A stretch of 64,000 bases of DNA, from contig NZ_JAGINU010000001.1 of NCBI RefSeq assembly GCF_017876315.1, positions 5,580,001 to 5,644,000 on the forward strand. The letters are read 5' to 3'. Under the pieces are notes generated by a model. The model ran no database searches. It saw nothing but the letters and a program-made list of their open reading frames with translations, and was not told where the DNA came from. The DNA comes from Pseudonocardia parietis. GTDB taxonomy: Bacteria > Actinomycetota > Actinomycetes > Mycobacteriales > Pseudonocardiaceae. Positions 18,509 to 25,508 of this stretch are shown here, piece after piece. The position numbers were made by a program, and so were the translations under genes. Position 1 is the stretch's first letter. Every line of letters starts with the position of its first letter.

Positions 18509-19245
18509 GTATCCGGGGATTGTTTTTTCGCATGTGCTGGGGCGTTGCCGGTGTATGGGGGTGCGCGTGATGGTTGTGCGGACATCGTGGAACTCGTGAT
18601 CGTGAGGGGATTGTCGTGCAGCTACAGGTGGCGTTGGATGTTCTGGACCTTCCGTCGGCGTTGGCTCTGGCGAACCAGGTGGCCGAGCACGTGGACATTC
18701 TGGAGTTGGGGACGCCGTTGGTGAAGTCGGCGGGTATCGCGGCGGTGACGGCGATCAAGGCTGCGCATCCGGACAAGCTGGTGTTCGCCGATCTGAAGAC
18801 CGCGGATGCGGGTGCGCTGGAGGCGGAGCTGGCGTTCGAGGCGGGCGCGGATCTGGTGACGGTGATGGGTGCGGTGGACGACGACACGGTGCGTGGTGCT
18901 GTCGCGGCCGGGGAGAAGTACGGCAAGCAGGTGGTGGCGGACATGATCAGTGTGGTGGACGGGCGGGTGGCCCGGATCCGTGAGGTGGCGAAGCTGGGTG
19001 TGTCGTTCGTGGAGATCCATGCGGGTCTCGACGAGCAGGCCCGTCCGGGGTACTCGATCGCGCAGCTGTTGACCGATGGTCGGGAGGCCGGGGTGGCGTT
19101 CTCGATCGCCGGTGGGGTCAAGGCCGACACGATCGCGTCGGTGCGTGAGGCCGGTGCGGTGGTCGCGGTCGCCGGCGGAGCGATCTACGGCGCCGCCGAT
19201 CCGGGCGCCGCCGCGGCCGAACTCAAGAAGCGCGCCACCCGCTGA
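18509..19245 (+). repeat. 737-bp inverted repeat, left copy (promoter region plus HPS)
   Basis: This segment is nearly identical, with the same length, to the reverse complement of 27649-28385. It covers about 107 bp of 5' flank and all of HPS. Only a few substitutions were seen by eye, most in the last 45 bp. Beyond the core a further GTGGCTATT is shared (18492-18500 and 28394-28402). Confidence 0.9.
18616..19245 (+). CDS. hxlA: 3-hexulose-6-phosphate synthase, copy 1
   Basis: 209 aa from a GTG with GAGGGGA upstream. OMP decarboxylase-superfamily motifs: QVALDVLD, ILELGTPLVKS, FADLKTADAG, EIHAGLDEQA and AVAGGAIYGAADP. It condenses formaldehyde with ribulose 5-phosphate to hexulose 6-phosphate, the entry step of the RuMP pathway. 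The protein equals the copy at 27649 except for the last residue (Arg versus Gly). Codons favour G-ending and GGT/CGT forms more than the C-ending neighbours do, which could reflect transfer or selection. It is divergent from pqqC. Confidence 0.95.
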   Translation: MQLQVALDVLDLPSALALANQVAEHVDILELGTPLVKSAGIAAVTAIKAAHPDKLVFADLKTADAGALEAELAFEAGADLVTVMGAVDDDTVRGAVAAGEKYGKQVVADMISVVDGRVARIREVAKLGVSFVEIHAGLDEQARPGYSIAQLLTDGREAGVAFSIAGGVKADTIASVREAGAVVAVAGGAIYGAADPGAAAAELKKRATR

Positions 19246-19246
19246 G

Positions 19247-19537
19247 ATGGGAGCCGGCGTGGAAGAACACCGACCGCGGCAGCTGACGCACGCGAACGCC
19301 TACGGCGCCTTGATGCTGCAGGCCGCCGGTGTGCTCCGGTTGCGCTACGTGCACTGCCGCCGGGACGACGGCCTGTCCCCCGCCGCGGCGAACGAACTCG
19401 CGGACGTCTTCGAGAGCCTCTCCTACGGGGACCCCGCGTTCGACCAGATCGATCCGAACGAGGCGATCGCGCTGGCGCATCGCCTGCTCGACGACGACCA
19501 CCCCGAGCTGTCGAGGCTGTGGCCCCGGACCTCGTGA
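19247..19537 (+). CDS. Hypothetical protein downstream of HPS1
   Basis: 96 aa (ATG 19247; GTG 19259 also possible), starting 1 bp after the HPS stop, so probably cotranscribed. It is acidic and mostly helical (LTHANAYGALMLQAAGVL; LSPAAANELADVFESLSYGD). I recognise no family. It follows only HPS copy 1, not copy 2. Two hairpins lie immediately after it. Confidence 0.6.
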   Translation: MGAGVEEHRPRQLTHANAYGALMLQAAGVLRLRYVHCRRDDGLSPAAANELADVFESLSYGDPAFDQIDPNEAIALAHRLLDDDHPELSRLWPRTS

Positions 19538-19538
19538 G

Positions 19539-19591
19539 CGGCCGCACCGTGCGGCCACCGGGTGGGCGCGCTCATCGCCGCCCACCCGGTG
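19539..19591 (+). terminator. Tandem terminator hairpins
   Basis: Two consecutive hairpins follow the 96-aa gene. The first is GGCCGCAC/GTGCGGCC (19539-19555, 1-nt loop). The second is CACCGGGTGGGCG/CGCCCACCCGGTG (19556-19591, 13-bp stem, 10-nt loop). Confidence 0.7.
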
Positions 19592-19899
19592 CGGAGGGAC
19601 GCACATACGTCCCACAGTGGCACTGATCGGGCACCGGCCCGGCACAATTGACGCTTTCGGGCGCACCGGGGCCGGTTCTGTCAACTCCCTCTTCGAACAG
19701 CTCCGATAGCTGTCACGGCGGTCTACCATCGGCGCGGCGACGGCGACGAATTCCGGCCCCGGTGTCTCCGTTCACGAGGAGTCTCCGACCGCTTTTTCGG
19801 CTGCCGTAGAACGCGTGACATCTGTTTCCCCGTCGGCGTTCGTCAACGGTCCAGGCCGCTGTACGGGCCGACGTCTGCGCGAGGAGGAGTACCAGAACC
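19592..19899. other. Intergenic region before the exchanger gene
   Basis: About 300 bp with no convincing coding potential. It must hold the promoter of the exchanger gene. A ribosome site GAGGAGGAG (19880-19888) precedes the ATG at 19900. I could not fix a -35/-10 pair or a riboswitch. Confidence 0.5.
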
Positions 19900-21072
19900 A
19901 TGGACCCGATAACGTCGCTCATCGTCTTCGCCGCCGGGGCGGCGGTACTCGTCTACAGCGCCGAGAAACTGATCACCTATCTGGTCGGTGCCGCGCGCGG
20001 TCTCGCGGTGTCGCTGTTCCTGCTGGCGATTCTGTTCACCGGTATCGAGTTCGACGACCTCGCGTTCGGCATCGTGCTCAACCTCGAAGGCCTGGAGGAC
20101 GTCGCGATCGGCGTCATCTTCGGGACGGTCCTGTCGATGACCGGCCTGGTCCTGGGGCTCGCCGCGCTGATCGCGCCCTGCCGGGTGGAGATACCCCGGG
20201 ACTACATCGCGATCTTCGCGGTCGCCCCGCTGATCCTGATCCCGATCGCGCTGATGGGCGAGCTGGGGACCCTGGCCGCGATCGTGCTCATCCTTCTGTT
20301 CGTCGCCTTCGTCGCCTACGTCGCCTACCGCGAGTACCACCGGGCGATGCCGACGTTCCGCAGCGCCGAGGTGCTCGAGTCGCTGGACAACGAGGAGACC
20401 CGGGCGGTCACCGGCAACCGCGTCGACGCCACCGACGGCGGTTCCGGAGGCGGCACCGGTGACGCGGGCGCGGGCGACCTCTACGACACCGGCGGCCTCG
20501 CGGTCGCGAAGGAGAACCGCCGTCCCGGCGGGGTGCTGCTGCTCCTGGCGGTCCTGTCGCTGCTCGGCCTCGTCATCGGCGCATGGGCGATGTCCGAGGG
20601 CACCGAGGGGATCCTGGAGAACTTCGAGATCAGCGGCACCGTCTTCGGCGCGACGATCGCGACCCTGGTGCTCTCCCTGGAGGACATCTTCCTGACCGTC
20701 GAACCGGCCCGGCGGGGGGCGCCCGCGATCGGCGTCGGGAACGTCGTCGGCAGCGTGGTGTTCTCGGTGACGGCCAAGCTCGGGATCGTCGTGCTGGCCG
20801 GCGGCGCGATCGTGATCACCTCCGACGTGTTCACCTGGCACCTGCCTGCGTTGATCGTGATCAACGGGTTCGCGGCGTACGCCCTGTTCACCGGGCGGCT
20901 ACGCCGTTGGCACGGGGCCGCGCTGCTGATCGGCTACATCGCCTACTGGGCCATCAGCTTCACCGTGTTCGGACTGGTCCCCGTGGACGACGCCGGCGGT
21001 GAGGACGACGACGCCGCGTCCCCTCCGGGAGTCGAAGCCCCGGCCGTCCCGGGTGCACCGGACGATGACTGA
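19900..21072 (+). CDS. Calcium/cation:proton exchanger family (CaCA) membrane protein
   Basis: 390 aa with about ten hydrophobic segments in two inverted halves joined by a Gly/Asp-rich cytosolic linker (residues about 165-205). Each half has an acidic alpha-repeat-like motif (TGIEFDDLAFGIVLNLEG; TLVLSLEDIFLTVEP), as in CaCA exchangers. The C-terminus is very acidic. It probably moves Ca2+ or another cation. A role in supplying or clearing metal for the PQQ enzyme is only suggested by location. Confidence 0.75.
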   Translation: MDPITSLIVFAAGAAVLVYSAEKLITYLVGAARGLAVSLFLLAILFTGIEFDDLAFGIVLNLEGLEDVAIGVIFGTVLSMTGLVLGLAALIAPCRVEIPRDYIAIFAVAPLILIPIALMGELGTLAAIVLILLFVAFVAYVAYREYHRAMPTFRSAEVLESLDNEETRAVTGNRVDATDGGSGGGTGDAGAGDLYDTGGLAVAKENRRPGGVLLLLAVLSLLGLVIGAWAMSEGTEGILENFEISGTVFGATIATLVLSLEDIFLTVEPARRGAPAIGVGNVVGSVVFSVTAKLGIVVLAGGAIVITSDVFTWHLPALIVINGFAAYALFTGRLRRWHGAALLIGYIAYWAISFTVFGLVPVDDAGGEDDDAASPPGVEAPAVPGAPDDD

Positions 21073-21138
21073 CGACGACGGTGCGGCCCGTGAGATCGGG
21101 CAGCACCGCCGATGTCCGCACCATGGTGTCGCTCCTGC

Positions 21139-21648
21139 TCACGAGGTTCCGCCCTGGGGGGCCAGCGCCGCCTGGAAGATGCCGAAGTTCCCGGTCATCC
21201 ACAGCGCGGTCAGCTTGAGTGCCGCGATCCGCCAGCCGTCCGGGGTCCGCCGGAACAGGTTCGTGTAGTAGCCGTAGACGATCTGGTCACTGTCACCGGT
21301 GCCGTTCGGGAGATGGTGGCTCGCCCGGACGTAGGCCACGCAGGTGGCCCGGTCGTCCCCGTCGAAGGTGATCACGAGGTTCGTGATCATGTGCTGGGTC
21401 GCGGTGAAGGACTCCATCCTCGGCGCCGTCAGCCGCACCCAGTCATCGGCACTCAGACGGACCGAGGGTTGGCCGAACCCGTCGCTGAAGTCCACCTCGA
21501 GCTCGTCGGCGAAGCAGCTGCGGAAGAGCTCCCAGTCGCGAAAGTCGGTACCCATGGCGTAACGGAGCTGGACGTCGCTGATCGAGGCACGGTCCTGCAG
21601 ACGGCGCAGACGCGTGTCCCCACCAGCCTGCTCACATGACATTGTCAT
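21139..21648 (-). CDS. NTF2-like/SnoaL-family protein
   Basis: About 169 aa. An NTF2-like cone fold is indicated by DRASISDVQLRYAMGTDFRDW, LFRSCFADELEVDF, TQHMITNLVITFDGDDRA and YYTNLFRRTPDGWRI. Such proteins are small hydratases, isomerases or ring-hydroxylase beta-like subunits. The start is uncertain (21648, 21642 or 21684) because it lies inside the 41-bp palindrome. It is divergent from a TetR gene and presumably its target. Confidence 0.75.
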   Translation of the reverse strand: MTMSCEQAGGDTRLRRLQDRASISDVQLRYAMGTDFRDWELFRSCFADELEVDFSDGFGQPSVRLSADDWVRLTAPRMESFTATQHMITNLVITFDGDDRATCVAYVRASHHLPNGTGDSDQIVYGYYTNLFRRTPDGWRIAALKLTALWMTGNFGIFQAALAPQGGTS

Positions 21649-21683
21649 GCGAGCAGGCTGGTCCATCTGACCTGACATTGTCA
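21622..21683. promoter_or_regulatory. 41-bp palindrome and second TetR-type operator
   Basis: An imperfect palindrome spans 21622-21662 (centre 21642), with 20-bp arms that differ at one position. Its core is TGACATTGTCA. The same 11-bp palindrome recurs at 21673-21683, 36 bp away, beside a -10 TAGACT (21686-21691) lying 7 nt before the TetR GTG. It probably controls both divergent genes. Confidence 0.7.
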
Positions 21684-21698
21684 ACTAGACTCGTCGCC

Positions 21699-22283
21699 GT
21701 GACCACACGCGCCGAAACCGCGGCAACGACACGGGCAACCCTGATCCGCGCCGCGGGGCAGCTGCTCGACGAGGGTGGCCCCGCCGCGGTGACCCTCCGC
21801 GCGGTGGGAACCCGAGCCGGCGTCTCCCGCGGCGCCCCCTACGGTCACTTCGAGAACAAGGACCACCTGCTGACCCACCTGGCCGTCGACGCGTGGAGCT
21901 CGCTGGCCGACGAGGTGCAGCAGCTCCACGCGGACCTCGACGCCACGTCGAGCGCACGGCTCGAGCGGGCGATCGTCGCGCTCATCAACCTCGCCCGCCG
22001 ACAACCGCACGTCTACGCGCTGATGTTCAGCACCCCGGCGAGCACGCCGGCCGCCGCCGAGGCCGCGACCCGCCTCGAGAACGAGTTCCTCACCCTGGTC
22101 GCCGACGTGGTCGGCGAATCCGGGGCACCCCGATACGGGGCCCTTCTGATGTGCAGTGCCCACGGCATCGCGGGGATGGAGATCAACGGCCACCTGGCCA
22201 AGGACACCTGGCAGGTCGGCGTCGAGCAGCTCGTACGGATGCTCGTCGCCGCGCTCCGAACCGAGGCCGGCGAACGCGACTGA
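21699..22283 (+). CDS. TetR-family transcriptional regulator
   Basis: 194 aa from a GTG 7 nt after a -10-like TAGACT, which suggests a leaderless mRNA; an upstream ATG at 21636 lies inside the operator palindrome and is less likely. The HTH (AVTLRAVGTRAGVSRGAPYGHF) and the TetR_C helical domain (LARRQPHVYALMFSTP) are present. It probably represses itself and the divergent NTF2-like gene through the TGACATTGTCA sites. Confidence 0.87.
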   Translation: MTTRAETAATTRATLIRAAGQLLDEGGPAAVTLRAVGTRAGVSRGAPYGHFENKDHLLTHLAVDAWSSLADEVQQLHADLDATSSARLERAIVALINLARRQPHVYALMFSTPASTPAAAEAATRLENEFLTLVADVVGESGAPRYGALLMCSAHGIAGMEINGHLAKDTWQVGVEQLVRMLVAALRTEAGERD

Positions 22284-22375
22284 AGGCCACTACCTGCACC
22301 TGCCTGGTCGGGGCGTGGGTCGCCGAGCTCGCCGGGCCCCCGCTGCGAAGATCGGCTCCGAGCCTCGCCGCCGCG

Positions 22376-22428
22376 GGGTCGTCCACCGGCTCCGATGACA
22401 GCGGGTCGTCCACCGGCTCCGATGACAG
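22376..22428. repeat. Two tandem 26-bp direct repeats
   Basis: GGGTCGTCCACCGGCTCCGA and the following GACAG occur twice (22376-22401 and 22403-22428, period 27 bp) in the gap between the convergent TetR and phosphofructokinase genes. Confidence 0.8.
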
Positions 22429-22489
22429 GGGTCGGCCGCCGGCGCCGGGTCGTGCCGGCACCGGCGGCGGGAACTCCGCGAAGGCGCGG

Positions 22490-23872
22490 TCAGCAGAAGT
22501 CCGCGGGGACCTTGTCGCGCTTGCGCACCGGGCCGAACTCGGCCGGCTGGCAGGTCGTCTCGAGCACCGACATCCACATGTCGCCGTCGGGGTCGACCTG
22601 GTTGCGGTGGCTCGTCATCAACGGCAGCGGGACGTGCACGATGCGCCGGCGCCACCGCGCGACGGCGGCTTCCGTGCGACCGGCCATGGCCGCGTGCACC
22701 GCGGCATGGGCCAGCCGCAGGCAGTACACGCTGTCGTAGGCGTTCGCGGCGATGCTGCGGACCGCGTAGCTCGGGTCGATGTACCGCATCGTGGGCGCCA
22801 GGCCGACCATGGTCAGGTGGGCGGAGATGCGCTCCTTGAGCAGCTCCCCGATGTTGCCGAGCTTGATGTTGCCCGACGCGTCGGTGCCGTTCCCGTTGTG
22901 CTGCGGTAGGCCGTGGTCGGCCAGGAGGTCCTGCCCGGCCCCCTCGGCGAGGACGATCACCACGTGGCCCTTCGTCCGCACGTGCTGCTCGACGTGGGCC
23001 AGCAATCCACCCTCGCCCCCGAGCGCGAACGGGATCTCCGGGATCAGGACGATGTCCGCGGCGCTGGCGGCCAGCGCGGCGTAGCTGGCGATGAACCCCG
23101 AGTGGCGGCCCATCAGCTTGACGATCCCGACGCCGTTCGGGCTGGCCGCGGCTTCGACCGAGACGGCGGAGATGAACTCGGTGGCTCGCGCGAACGCGCT
23201 CTGGAACCCGAACGACTGGTCGGTGAAAGGCAGGTCGTTGTCGATGGTCTTCGGAACCCCGATGACCGCGATGTCGAGACCGCGCGCCCGGATCGCCTCA
23301 CTGAGGTAGGTCGCGGCGCGCATCCCGCCGTCGCCACCGACGACGAACAGCATGGTGACCCCGCGCAACACGAGGCTGTCGACCATCTCGTCGGCGTTCT
23401 GCCCGCCGCGTGAGCTGCCCAGGACGGTGCCGCCGGCATGGTGGATGTCGCGGACGCCTTCCACCGTCAGCTCGATGGTGTCGTCGCGGTGCTCGGCCGT
23501 CAGTCCCCGGAGGCCGTTGCGGAAGCCCAGGATCTGCTTGACCCCGTAGTGCACGGCGAGTGCCTTGACGAGCCCGCGGATGACGTTGTTCAGGCCGGGG
23601 CACAACCCCCCGCAGGTGACGACGCCCGCGGTCACCTCGGCGGGGTCGAAGTAGATCTTGCGGCGCGGGCCGGCAGCTTCGAAACTCGGCGCCTGTACGG
23701 ACGGGAGGCTGTGCCCGGCGAGCATCGAGACGGTGTCCTCGAGCAGCACCCGGTCGCCTTCCGCAACGTAGTGCGGCGAGGTCTGCTTGGTGGAGAGCAG
23801 CTCGGACAACGGCGAGTCGTAACGGCACTCGCCGAGGTCTCGGACACGGAGGTCGTTCAGGTGCAGCGTCAC
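22490..23872 (-). CDS. pfkA: 6-phosphofructokinase (long, TP0108/plant-like group)
   Basis: 460 aa from a GTG with AAGGAGA upstream. The sugar-phosphate motif PKTIDND (207-213) has Lys where classical ATP enzymes have Gly. The phosphoryl-donor site is GGDGG (179-183) rather than the GGDD of PPi enzymes. That mix marks the long clade in which ATP use is usual. In the RuMP cycle it makes fructose 1,6-bisphosphate for aldolase. It is last in the operon HPS2-tkt-hxlB-glpX-pfk. Confidence 0.9.
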   Translation of the reverse strand: MTLHLNDLRVRDLGECRYDSPLSELLSTKQTSPHYVAEGDRVLLEDTVSMLAGHSLPSVQAPSFEAAGPRRKIYFDPAEVTAGVVTCGGLCPGLNNVIRGLVKALAVHYGVKQILGFRNGLRGLTAEHRDDTIELTVEGVRDIHHAGGTVLGSSRGGQNADEMVDSLVLRGVTMLFVVGGDGGMRAATYLSEAIRARGLDIAVIGVPKTIDNDLPFTDQSFGFQSAFARATEFISAVSVEAAASPNGVGIVKLMGRHSGFIASYAALAASAADIVLIPEIPFALGGEGGLLAHVEQHVRTKGHVVIVLAEGAGQDLLADHGLPQHNGNGTDASGNIKLGNIGELLKERISAHLTMVGLAPTMRYIDPSYAVRSIAANAYDSVYCLRLAHAAVHAAMAGRTEAAVARWRRRIVHVPLPLMTSHRNQVDPDGDMWMSVLETTCQPAEFGPVRKRDKVPADFC

Positions 23873-23900
23873 CGAATCTCCTTGGTCGCCGGAGGTGGAG

Positions 23901-24842
23901 TCAGTCGAACGTGGTGTGCGTGATGTGGCGGATCTGCCCTCGTGAGATCAGCAGTGACTCGGTGATGGTCGTGCCGTCCGCGGTGCGCGGCCGGCCGAGC
24001 AGGGGTCCGCCGTTGACCCCGGTGGCGACGAAGAAGGCGTCGCCCGCCACGAGCTCGTCACAGGCGTAGACGCGGTCGAGGGACATGCCCGCCGCGCGGA
24101 TGGCGTCCGCTTCGTCGTCGCGTTGCGGAGCCAGGCGGCCCAGCATGCCACCGCCGAGCGCCCGGACCGCCGCAGCCGTCATCACCCCTTCCGGCGTGCC
24201 GCCGACCCCGAGGAGGAGGTCGATGTCGTGGGTCGGCATCAGCACCGCCAGGCTCCCGCCGACGTCGCCACCCGCCGGTGTCTGCACTGCCGCACCCGCC
24301 TGCAGCACGCGAGCGATCAGCTCCTTGTGCCGCGGCTTGTCCATGATGACGACGCGCAGGTCGGCGACATCCTTGCCGAGTGCTTCGGCGACCTTGGCCA
24401 GGGTGCGCTCGGGAGGGTCGTCGAGATCGACGACGTCCTTCGCACGCGGGGGGACGACGATCTTGTCCATGTAGAACCCGGGGCCGGGCGACCACAGCGT
24501 GCCGGGCTCGCCGAACGCGATCGTGGCCAGGGAGCCGGGCAGGTCCCGCGCGCAGAACGAGGTCCCCTCGAGGGGGTCGACGGCGATGTCGAAGTCGGGT
24601 CCGTGGCCGTTGCCGACCACTTCGCCGTTGAATAGCATCGGGGCGTCGTCCTTCTCGCCCTCCCCGATGACGACGGTTCCCCGGCCCGGTGCCTCGGCCA
24701 GGGCCGCGCGCATGGCCGAGGTCGCCGCCGCGTCGGCGGAGTTCTGGTCGTTCCGGCCGACCCAGGCGTGGCCGGCCACGGCGGCACTGCGGGTGGCGGC
24801 CAGCGCCACCGCTTCCAACGTGCTGATGTCGGCGGCCTGCAT
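23901..24842 (-). CDS. glpX: Class II fructose-1,6-bisphosphatase (GlpX), intact copy
   Basis: 313 aa from the ATG at 24842 (GAGGAG upstream). All metal-site motifs are complete: NSADAAATSAM, GEGEKDDAPML, DIAVDPLEGTSF and GVGGTPEGV. It hydrolyses fructose 1,6-bisphosphate and often sedoheptulose 1,7-bisphosphate, which would give the SBPase variant of RuMP regeneration. It lies in the same operon as Pfk, so opposing activities are co-expressed and need allosteric control. Compare the degenerate paralogue at 14073. Confidence 0.93.
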   Translation of the reverse strand: MQAADISTLEAVALAATRSAAVAGHAWVGRNDQNSADAAATSAMRAALAEAPGRGTVVIGEGEKDDAPMLFNGEVVGNGHGPDFDIAVDPLEGTSFCARDLPGSLATIAFGEPGTLWSPGPGFYMDKIVVPPRAKDVVDLDDPPERTLAKVAEALGKDVADLRVVIMDKPRHKELIARVLQAGAAVQTPAGGDVGGSLAVLMPTHDIDLLLGVGGTPEGVMTAAAVRALGGGMLGRLAPQRDDEADAIRAAGMSLDRVYACDELVAGDAFFVATGVNGGPLLGRPRTADGTTITESLLISRGQIRHITHTTFD

Positions 24843-24892
24843 CTCGGGCTCCTCGGGGTGGAAGTGTCGTCGGGACAGGGAGGGCGCGGCGG

Positions 24893-25477
24893 TCACTCGA
24901 GGTTCGCGTGCAGGCGCCACAGCTCGCGGGCCTGGCTACCGCCGCTCTTCCACAGCGTGTGGAACAGAGCGTCCGTCACCACCAGCACGGACTGCTCGAA
25001 CAGGCTGCCGGCGTACTGGACCGACGTGCTGCCATCGAAGTCCTGCTTGTCGGCGGCCGGGACGACGAGCACCTCGGTCGCGATCTCGGCCAGCGGCGAG
25101 TCGACCGACGTGGTCAGCGCGATCACGTCCGCGCCCTGGTCACGAGCCGTCTGCGCGGCCCGCACCACGCGCGCCGTCTTGCCCGAGCCCGATGCCGCCA
25201 CCAGGATGTCGCCGTGGCCGATCGCCGGGGCGGTCACCTCGCCGACGACGTGGGTGGGCAGCCCGAGGTGCATCAGCCGCATCGCTGCCATCTGCAGGGC
25301 GAGCCCACTGCGCCCGGTCCCGAGGGTGAACACCTTCGGCGCCTTGAGCAGCAACGCCCCGGCCCGCGTCCACGCCTCGGGCTGGATCGCGGCGATGACC
25401 TTGTCCATCTCGCCCACCACGGCGCGGGTGGCGTCCGAGAACAGACCGGGGTCGAGCTGCGTCGATGTCTGAGTCAA
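24893..25477 (-). CDS. hxlB: 6-phospho-3-hexuloisomerase
   Basis: 194 aa from a TTG start (25477) supported by GAAGGAG 6-7 nt upstream. It has a SIS domain (GTGRSGLALQMAAMRLMHLG; VAASGSGKTARVV; ALTTSVDSPLAEIA). It converts hexulose 6-phosphate to fructose 6-phosphate, the second step of formaldehyde fixation. Synthase and isomerase are separate genes here, unlike the fused form in some archaea and methylotrophs. Confidence 0.93.
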   Translation of the reverse strand: MTQTSTQLDPGLFSDATRAVVGEMDKVIAAIQPEAWTRAGALLLKAPKVFTLGTGRSGLALQMAAMRLMHLGLPTHVVGEVTAPAIGHGDILVAASGSGKTARVVRAAQTARDQGADVIALTTSVDSPLAEIATEVLVVPAADKQDFDGSTSVQYAGSLFEQSVLVVTDALFHTLWKSGGSQARELWRLHANLE

Positions 25478-25508
25478 CGGAATCTCCTTCTCGTGAGTAT
25501 CAAGTGGT

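Noticed and set aside
19247..19537. The 96-aa gene after HPS1 as a second PqqD or a pathway enzyme
   Set aside because: No RRE-type pattern or enzyme motif is visible, so it stays hypothetical.
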